Shown: positions 40,437-48,800 of the stretch, in pieces
How the letters are laid out: the number at the start of each line of letters is the position of its first letter
Numbering within the stretch: the first letter of the stretch is position 1
Assembly (NCBI GenBank): GCA_001970955.1
Contig: MPUH01000182.1
Location: forward strand, 24,960 to 88,959
Origin: Stentor coeruleus
Taxonomy: Eukaryota; Ciliophora; Heterotrichea; Heterotrichida; Stentoridae
Length of the DNA: 64,000 nucleotides
Reading direction: 5' to 3'
The notes under the pieces: model-generated
What the model was told of the DNA's origin: nothing
The model's input: the letters and a program-made list of their open reading frames with translations, nothing else
Database searches by the model: none
Translations under genes and position numbers: made by a program

Positions 40437-42716
40437 TTAATTTCTGCTCAAAGCACCGTCATAATTGCATTCTTGAAATCTCTTAAGCCATCCATACTTT
40501 CCTTCTACTTTGAGCTCATAGAAATCTGTAGCGATTTTAACTTTGCCACTTGTAAAATCATAAACTATGACTATGTAAATGATTACGTTCTGCATGCAAT
40601 ATACCTTAATAGAAAATACTCTCTGCATAGAATTTACTTTCTAAATAATCTTCACCTTTCAGTTTTTTTTCTAAATATAGCATACCTACATTAAAATTAC
40701 CCTCTGATCCAAGCTTTTCTAAATGAATAATACTCTCTAAATATATAAAACCTGCATAAATAAAACCATCTTGATGTCAAATACCTAAATATAAAATACC
40801 AGCAGAATTTTCAAGAGCTAAATATCAGATACGTTCTACCTATTTGTAACCTTTGTAGAAAATACCTTTGTTGAAAATACCTTTTTCAAAACTTTCTAAA
40901 TATTAAATACCTTTGTAAATGTTACCAACTAAATAGAGAATACCTGCATAGTTTTTACGAACTGAATATAGCTTACCTATATAAAACTTACTCACTGAAT
41001 TTATTATACCTGCGTAAATTATACAATCTAATTATATTATACCTATTTTAGATTTTACTGTCTGAATGAAGTATACCTGAATAGGAAATACATTCTAAAT
41101 AATCTATACCTATGTAAAGAATACTATCTGGATAAATAATACCTAAATAAAACTTACTGTCTAAATATGTCCTACCTGTGTAGTTAATACATACTTAATA
41201 CAGAATACCTGTATTAAAATGTACTCTCTAAATAAAGAATACCTATGTTAATGATACTAACTAAGTGTAATATACCTAAGTAGATCATACGTTCTAAATA
41301 CAGTTTACCTGTATAGGGTGTACGATCTGAATATTGAATACCTACATATAAAATACCAGCTAAATAATGATTATACCTTCTAAATATAATATACCTATAT
41401 CAAATATACTGTCTAAATATTAAATACCTGATTAGATGGTACTATCTGCATATAGCATACCAACTTAATATCTCATACCTAAATAATAGATACTGTCTGA
41501 GTATATAATACCTTTGTGAATAATACTTGCTAGAGATAGATCTATATAGAAAATACTCACTAAATATAGCTTACCTATATATAAAATACTCTCTAACTAT
41601 ATAATACCTATTTAGGCATTACCAGCTGAATGATAACTACCTTACTAGAAGATACATACTTAATATGTCTTACCTATATAAATAATACAAGCTAAATTAA
41701 AAATACCTGTGTGAGAGTTACTCTCTAATAGGAATTCTATATAGATAATACGATCTGAATCTTGCTTACCTATTTAGAAAATACCATCTGAATATGATAT
41801 ACCTATTTATAATTAACTGCCTTGATATGAAATACCTAATTAGAAATTACTAACTGAATTATTGATACCTATGTTGTAAATACTTTCTAAATAAAGATAA
41901 CCTGAATTGAAGATACTATCTTTATATAAGATACCTGAGTAGAATTTACTTTCTAAATAAAGTATACCAGCAGATTCTAATTATAATATACCTGAGTAGG
42001 GGGTACTTGCATTTAAAGCAGCATCAGAATATTTCTTTATAAGATGATCTTCATATGAATTACCCAGTTTTTTGCCACGGACTTAATATTTTTTACCTGA
42101 TTTAGTTTTACAATCTTATTAAAGCTTACATAAAAATACATAAGTACTGTCAATGTCTTTTGATATATTTTCTATTTTTAATCTTTTGCTGTTTAATATT
42201 TCTTGAATTCCTTCAAAGTTGTATGTAAACAATATATGCTTTTTATGATTTTGATTAAAACTTGTAAAAAGGGCTTAATATGCATATACTATTAAAATCT
42301 AAGACTGACATTGATTTTTTAATCGAATCTTGAAACTCTTTTTTATTAAACTCAGCAAATCTGTAGTCTAGAATAAATTCTTTCAATAACTTGACATTTA
42401 AAGTTTTCGTCATTTTTTTGAGATCATTCATTTCATTTTCAAAAAATATAATTCCGTTTTCAAGCATTTTATTGATTTCAATTATCATCTCATGGCCCAT
42501 GTTGATGAATTTTTCCTTTTCCTTTGCAAGCTTTTTTTGAGCTCTTTTATATTTTCTCACAGCAGAATTATACTCTTTTAAAATGTTCCTTGTATCACAA
42601 AGGGCTGATCTAGTATGATCTCTCATGTGATCAGGGCAAAAACGCAGCTTTAATGGGCAATTGCATTCGCTTTCAGTAATTTTAGGACAGCCGGACTTGT
42701 TGCAAGCGAAAGACAT
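40437..42716 (-). CDS. Zinc-finger-like/coiled-coil protein whose gene contains about 84 tandem mini-introns
   Basis: The start is ATG at 42716. Exon 1 (42716-42290) encodes a Cys/His-rich head (MSFACNKSGCPK, CPDHMRDH) like that of the WD40 gene at 34641, then a coiled coil. Introns at 42289-42274 (16 nt), 42129-42115 and 42096-42082 join exons 42273-42130, 42114-42097 and 42081-42007. From 42006 to 40571 there follow 81 more introns of 15-17 nt. The last exon, 40570-40437, reads LIVYDFTSGKVKIATDFYEL and ends with TAA. Full splicing gives 337 aa with no internal stop; the array part reads as a Lys/Glu/Asn/Leu-rich, coiled-coil-like segment (EKKLKEKKL at its end). A further 15-nt candidate, 42063-42049, is in frame either way (332 aa if removed). 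All introns are phase 1. Function unknown. Confidence 0.85.
40571..42006 (-). repeat. Array of 81 tandem 15-17-nt introns with 3-nt micro-exons
   Basis: Each intron is GT...AG with A at -6. 77 are 15 nt, three are 16 nt (41224-41209, 41058-41043, 40586-40571) and one is 17 nt (41376-41360). Exons inside, high to low: 41976-41968, then 3-nt exons starting at 41952, 41919, 41886, 41853, 41820, 41787, 41754; 41736-41722; 3-nt at 41691, 41658, 41625, 41592, 41559; 41541-41527; 3-nt at 41496, 41463, 41445, 41412, 41379, 41359, 41326, 41293, 41260, 41227, 41193, 41160, 41127, 41094, 41061, 41027, 40994, 40961, 40928; 40895-40881; 3-nt at 40835; 40817-40800; 3-nt at 40769, 40736; 40718-40701; 40670-40656; 3-nt at 40640, 40622, 40589. 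All other bases are intron; 36 junctions are intron directly against intron. Typical members are GTATTCTTTATTTAG and GTATTTTCTATATAG. The usual period is 33 nt (15+3+15). Confidence 0.88.
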
Positions 42717-45700
42717 ATTATTATAATTATGGCTATTAATTAGTCTTAAAATCAATAGCCTTATTGCAATATATAAAGTTTTTTTGAAAGACGAACATAC
42801 TAACTATTGGGAAATTTAGGCATGTTTTTTTAAAAATTTGATGGGCTTGACATTAAAACTTTTGTATTTCAGAATATAATTTTTTTTATAGCCACTGTGA
42901 CCTTTTGTGAACTACATCTATGTTTTTAATGCTCTTTATATAATTTTCGAATCCAAGATTTGAGTAAAAAAAACTTGAATTTTTAGAATGCAAAGAAATT
43001 TTAAAATTTGATTTAATATCTGTGCTGAGAACTTATTTGTATTTAAAATAATCCCTCGAATTAATGCAACTATCCTCTATAGCATTTATTAAGGATAAGC
43101 AAAGGACATATAAACTTCAATGCGAAAATTGATAAAGCATATACCAAATAGGCAGGATATTTGCAGCTGACTACTTTAAAAGTTTAAATGAAATCATTCT
43201 TGGACTAGCAAGGCCATTTAGCATAGTGATCAGTCACTTTTCCAGCAATAAAGCTCAGTTACTGATGACAATAATGATTTTCCCATAGCTCCATTTACAA
43301 TCACTTAGGTCATTATTGGAATAAATATCTAGATAATTTTATTTAATCTAATTTTTTTAAATTTGCTTTCAAATACCACAGAATAGCTGGATTATATAAA
43401 TTTTCCACAGATAGTTTAAATTTGCTTTAAATACACGGAATAGCTGGATTATATAAAATTTCCACAGATAGTTTAAATATATTTATTTTATATATAATAA
43501 GCCTAGTGACTAAAAATAAGAATTAGGAACATTCTTTAAGATTAAATGCCAATTATTTTAAGGTTAGTAAATTTTCATTAATTTAATAACCCTAACTTTT
43601 TATAAAATTTTATGCCTGCTAAAAAGAAGGTAAGCTTTAAGAATCTACTAAAAAGCTTGTACCGAAAATTAATGATAAATATATGTGTTAATTATATATT
43701 TAAATATTAAATGATTTATGAATTTTTAAATCCCAAATAACTCATTTTGGAACCGCACATAATCCTAAAGCTAATGAGCATTCAAAAAACAAATAAGATA
43801 ATTTTTAAAATACTTTTTAATAACTATTAGAAATATAGAGCATTATCTAAAAGTTTAAATTCATAATTGGATAAAAAATAGTAATAGAGCAAATTCTACA
43901 ACAAGAGAGAAAATTCTATTGTCCGCCCTAAAATAATTTGCACATTCCTGCAGCAAATGCTACTATAGGATTTCCTATAAAAATTTTGGAAAGTATCTAG
44001 ACCTTCCCTAAAGGGTAATATAAACCCCTTTAAACTTTTGTTGATAGGGTCACATTACTAAATTGTGAACCATTCAAGGTATAGTGTGCTTTCTATACAA
44101 CATAAAATTAGTATATTTTCCTCAGTCAATTAAATTTAATATTTGTTCTAAGTTAATAAAAATCTGGTAGTATCTTTATTTTTTATGATGAATTGCGCTT
44201 CATGATTATTTCCTATGATTTTCACTATTTTCAATCTTTCCTAAGCAGCATGATTCAAATATCAACTTTAGGCTTTTTCAAATAAAAGGTTTAAGAGAGC
44301 CTAGTTTGAAAGAGGCATTAATTCTTCTCTTTGTTTTATGCATCCTTTTGGATAAAGCATTTATCTAAAAGTTTACTCATTTATATTATATACCACATTT
44401 TTAGCTTGTCCTTAACAGGGTTGTAAATTATTTCAATCTAAACTTTTTCTGTAAGTTTAAATGAGAAATGAATATTCATTAAATATCCTGTGAAATAAAC
44501 TTTATTTCAAAATGATAATTTAATTTAATCATTTTCTAAAAAATTAATAAAGAGTAAAGAAATCCCAGAATAGGTCTATGGTATTCTATCTGTTTTATAT
44601 ATGTATTTTCAAAAGTAAAAGTTACTTCTAATTAGCACAATTTGATTCAGTGAATTTTCCTGTGAATAACAGCCTGTTCAAATCAATATATTGTCATAGC
44701 ATTTAATCAGAAAGCATAACAAAATTCTCATTTCCTTTAATTTTGATATTATTTCTCCAAAAAGTTTAATTCATTTCTCGATTCATAGTATAAACCTTAA
44801 AATTTGTATCATCAAAGCTAAAATAATTCCACAGAACTTCATAGGAATGCTTATGAAAGGAAAAAATAGAATTTTCTTGTGGATTAACTTTATAACTCTT
44901 TTTATCGATTGTTAATATCGGATATACAGTTGCAAACCTTCTTATTTTTTAATATCTTGATATTAAACTTTTTACTATATAAAGCTCTGATAAATTTTTT
45001 ATTTTGTGTTTAAGAGTTAAACTAATAAAGTTTTGAAGAACAAGCGCTGAATTCTCATTAATTCCAGATATTCCTTAACAGAATCGAATATTTTTCAAGA
45101 TTGAATGCATCTTTCAAGGAGAGATAATTTTATGATGATTACTACAATTTGAGCAGTTAGCCATGAATGAATTTTATGTTTTAAAAAAACTCGACAGGGA
45201 TCTCAAAATACTTAAAGCAATTATTTTTGTGTCAAGGCAGTTTATAGCTCTACAGTAAGTTTTAAGTTTAGGAGAAAAATAATTTTCGCAAGCATTTTTT
45301 CATTGCAATCTCTGCAAAATGTTAATAATTTACTGTATGAAGAGTAGATTATGCTTCTGAATAATATTATGCAATAATGCCAATATTTAGATTTATTAAT
45401 ATATAATTATGCAGTTGCACATCAAATGAAAGGTAATTTTAAAGTTGATTCGATTAATATCAATGAAAAGCATCTAATTTATTGGTTTGTAAAGTGTTTC
45501 TTTTGGAAAGGGCTCCATAATTCTATATTTTTGAATCAAAAAATTATTAAACAAAGAATGAATCTTTATAATTCTATCTTAAAATCTTTTATTAAATTAC
45601 AATCTCATCTTTCTTGACAATAAAGAGATTCTATTCACGCTAAAAACTCTGAATCTATTTATTAATTCTATGATAGTATGCTAAAATATTATCTCTTACA

Positions 45701-46619
45701 CTTTATAATAAATGCCTTCAATATCTACTTTTTGGGTCTTATTCATTTCTAAAAGTCTGTGTCCATTATTATCTATTTTCACAAGGGCTGGACAATAGTC
45801 AAGCGATAATTCCTAACTAATACTAATTATCTATTTTCCTGTTTTCACTTCCTCTCAAATATTTCAAATTATTATAACTTAATTTCTAGTTCAGCAAGAA
45901 GATAATATTTTCCCTTAGAGCAATCATATAAATTTGCACTGATATTAACTCTTGATGATTCTAATTATTAAGAGTTTAAGTTTTCATTTTCCTCAACAAG
46001 CTTAATGAGTTTTTGACTGGCTGAGACAAAAATAGCGAGGCTATTTTAATTCTAAATGAAATAATAATTTAAAGACTATTTATTGCTACTATTACCCAGG
46101 AATATACTAAAAATAAGCATTTAATAAATTTAAGATTACTTATTTTTTAAGTAAAGAGAGATTCAATCAAGAGAAGTAAGCCTTTAGGTTTAAGTATTTG
46201 ATTCTTATTAACTTTAATCCATTGAATGATTAAAAAAATATTAAATCGCATGTATATAATCAAATTTAATGCATTTTCAAGCAAAGCTTATAAATCGTTT
46301 AAAAATAATAGCTATAAGCAATATAAAATATTTTTCCATAGTCTTCTAGTTCAAGAATACTATCTGCTATATTTTTAACTGAATTTCATATTTTTTTCTA
46401 AATGTAGACCATTTCGTATAATTTTAATTACTAATACATTTACTACTATGATGATTATAATAATATTCTATTTGAGCAAGATGATTAGTTAAAATTCTTA
46501 ACTATTCTAAATGCAAAATTTCTTTATTTAGTTCCATTAAATAAACAGCTTAAATTATTTATAGTTATTCTTCAAAGACCCTAAAGATATAAAATTTTAG
46601 ATTATTTGTGTAAATAATT
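42717..46619. other. 3.9-kb stretch without recognisable genes
   Basis: No frame of convincing coding character on either strand and no tandem intron pattern. A 63-codon frame at 45426-45617 and a short one from about 45163 (MNEFYVLKKLDRDLK) are unassigned and probably chance or decayed coding sequence. One tandem duplication (43357-43471) is listed separately. A 14-nt perfect palindrome, ATAGGATTTCCTAT apart from its centre, lies near 43963. The last part must include the promoter of the RING gene at 46620. Confidence 0.55.
43357..43471. repeat. Tandem duplication, unit about 57 nt
   Basis: Two copies in direct orientation, 43357-43414 and 43415-43471, each containing AATAGCTGGATTATATAAA and TTTCCACAGATAG. 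They differ by a few substitutions and one or two indels. Non-coding; probably a local duplication. Confidence 0.85.
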
Positions 46620-48521
46620 ATGGCAGACAAAACATGTAGCATTTGCAATGAGCTATACGACCTAAATATTCACAGACCAAAGACTATTAACTGTGGGCAT
46701 ATATATTGCTCAGATTGCATAAAGAATATGATTAATACTTCAGGTATCGTACAATGTCCTTCTGGCGATGGTGAAGATAATCGTAATTTTGAAGAATTTA
46801 CAGAGTCACCTGGTTTGATAAATTACTTAGAGAAAATCCAGTTGAGATGCTTAGAGCATGATACAGATGCAATAGGTTTTAATGCCCAAAGCTTTCGGGG
46901 TGTCTGCTCCTTATGCAACATGAGTAGTACTTCCCTAAGCCAGGCTTCAGTAATTATAGTTCGCAAGCTCTTCACTGAGTTTACTAGGTCTAAGAAATAC
47001 CTCAGTAAAGAATTTAGAGAGATTATCAAACTATCCCTCAATGGCAAATTAAATACAATTCTAAATTTGTTCTATGCAATGAAATTATACTTAACTACCA
47101 GTACAAAATGTTCTGTGCATGGAGATACTGATGCAAATAGTATTTCTCCTGGTAAATTGACTTTATGCTGTGATAGATGCCGTGAGGATAACAGTCTAGA
47201 TATATCTATAAATGCCCCTGCTAATTTCATAAAATTTTATATGGATTTTAGTTTGACTGGAGATGAAAAGAACCTTGTATTTAGTGCTATACCTCAGTTT
47301 ATTGCAGAAAATAGGAAATTCTCACCTAAACCATTTATAGAACTTCTGCTAATGAATAACTATTCCAGAAATAGTTTAGAAAATTATGGTTGCCAAATCT
47401 GTGGAAGGCTATTTCATTTGGGCTCAAGAATGCCTATGAAGCTTGGTTGCTCGCATTTTATGTGCTTTAACTGTTCAAGAAGAGTTTCTAAATGTACTAT
47501 TTGCTTAGCAAGCATAGAAGCAACCATAGAATCCACGATTCCCTTTCCAATAGAAACACTTTATAAACCTTTAAAATGCATGTTCTGCATTGAAGGTAAT
47601 CCAATAAACTTGGAAAACTTACCATTTCATTGGATGTGCAACTGCATAATTTGCTCCACATGCAGCAAATTATTAAGATACTGCAAAGATTGTAATGAAA
47701 ATGGGGTGTGTATAAATGACTCTTTCCCTAAACTCCATAAGCGTTCTGTAAGAGCTATTAACTATCTTGATACAAATATTACATGCTATATTTGTTCTAA
47801 TTCTCCTGCAAATGTATTTTATACAGAAAATCCATACCAAGCTCTTTGTCCCAACTGCATTAATCAAAATCCTAATTTTATTTACTTGAAAGATAAATTC
47901 AATCTTGAGAAATATTTGCTTCAATTTGCGAGTGAACTTAGAATTGATGAAAATTCACCACTTTCTCTTCAAAACTTTATTGGTCTGACTCTCAAGCACA
48001 AAATGAAAATTATATCGGAATTGTATACAGGAAAAAATATTAACTCAATTAAATATCCAAATTTTAGAGAAATAAGAAGGTTTACAACTATATATCCGAC
48101 AACGGCAGTTGACAAAAAATGCTATAAAGTTGACACTAGAGAAAATTCCATTATTTGTCTCATTGTTAATACAAATATTCCAGTGAAACTATGTGGCATT
48201 ATTTTAGCAGGATCTAGAACTCTTGATGAAATAAATGTAAATGTTTATGTTATGAATCAAGAAATGAATAGACCTTTTTGTAATTTGAATGCCAGATTTA
48301 GAGGAAAAGAAAGTTATATTATGCTTCCTGAGTTAGAATTTGAGAGCGGATATTCAATTTATATACAATATATTGATTTGAACAAGCAACTATTTACAGG
48401 AAAATTCACTGAATTTCCTTATGTTAATAATGAAGAAGTGACATTTGCTTTTTCAGATGCTTATAAGAGAGGACTCGAATTTTATGGGCCAGTTCTTGGA
48501 TTTCTTTATTCTCTTTATTAA
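46620..48521 (+). CDS. Multi-RING/zinc-finger protein, candidate E3 ubiquitin ligase
   Basis: 633 aa. An N-terminal C3HC4-type RING begins at residue 5: CSIC, CGHIYCSDC, then VQCP. A second Cys/His cluster (CSVHGD...LCCDRC) resembles a B-box. A second RING-like module lies near residue 257 (CQICGRLFHLG, CSHFMCFNCSRRVSKCTIC). Two further zinc clusters follow (CMFC...CNCIICSTC...CKDC; CYICSNSPAN...CPNC). The C-terminal ~150 residues form a beta-rich domain (ICLIVNTNIPVKLCGIIL, YSIYIQYIDLNKQLFTGKF) reminiscent of PHR-type beta-sandwich domains; this last point is weak. RING domains recruit E2 enzymes, so ubiquitin-ligase activity is likely. Substrate unknown. Confidence 0.82.
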   Translation: MADKTCSICNELYDLNIHRPKTINCGHIYCSDCIKNMINTSGIVQCPSGDGEDNRNFEEFTESPGLINYLEKIQLRCLEHDTDAIGFNAQSFRGVCSLCNMSSTSLSQASVIIVRKLFTEFTRSKKYLSKEFREIIKLSLNGKLNTILNLFYAMKLYLTTSTKCSVHGDTDANSISPGKLTLCCDRCREDNSLDISINAPANFIKFYMDFSLTGDEKNLVFSAIPQFIAENRKFSPKPFIELLLMNNYSRNSLENYGCQICGRLFHLGSRMPMKLGCSHFMCFNCSRRVSKCTICLASIEATIESTIPFPIETLYKPLKCMFCIEGNPINLENLPFHWMCNCIICSTCSKLLRYCKDCNENGVCINDSFPKLHKRSVRAINYLDTNITCYICSNSPANVFYTENPYQALCPNCINQNPNFIYLKDKFNLEKYLLQFASELRIDENSPLSLQNFIGLTLKHKMKIISELYTGKNINSIKYPNFREIRRFTTIYPTTAVDKKCYKVDTRENSIICLIVNTNIPVKLCGIILAGSRTLDEINVNVYVMNQEMNRPFCNLNARFRGKESYIMLPELEFESGYSIYIQYIDLNKQLFTGKFTEFPYVNNEEVTFAFSDAYKRGLEFYGPVLGFLYSLY

Positions 48522-48800
48522 CTTTAGGAAATAAGTCAAAATAAAACTTCATTTAACTTTTATCAAATATATAGCTTACTAAATAATGCATATCATGATC
48601 AAAACTTCAATAACTCATACTAAATGTCATTATTAATCATATTATAACACTAATAATATTGAAAATAGTTTTAATAATCAGCTGCATAAGTAATAGCATA
48701 ATTCATATAACTTAAATCAATCAACATACAATATTTCATATTATTTTCTTAATTTATTACACATACTGTAGTGTGTTTACCTAAACATAAGCAAATGCCA

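Noticed and set aside
40600-42006. An 11-residue protein repeat of the type GILYLES.FY. read directly from the 33-nt units on the minus strand
   Set aside because: Several units contain TAA in this frame and the 34- and 35-nt units shift it. Only complete removal of the GT..AG segments gives an uninterrupted frame that meets the last exon correctly.
40571-42006. CRISPR array or simple minisatellite
   Set aside because: There are no conserved repeats with unique spacers; conservation is confined to GT, A at -6 and AG at 15-nt spacing, and the host is a eukaryote.
40571-42006. One ordinary 1436-nt intron
   Set aside because: It would be in frame, so it cannot be excluded by frame alone. However, introns here are 15-17 nt, and a random intron interior would not preserve 81 sets of splice signals and a 72-codon open product.
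42717-42755. N-terminal extension of the intron-array gene (frame open from TTG at 42755)
   Set aside because: The first ATG of the frame is at 42716, directly before the Cys-rich module; a TTG start is not expected in a ciliate.
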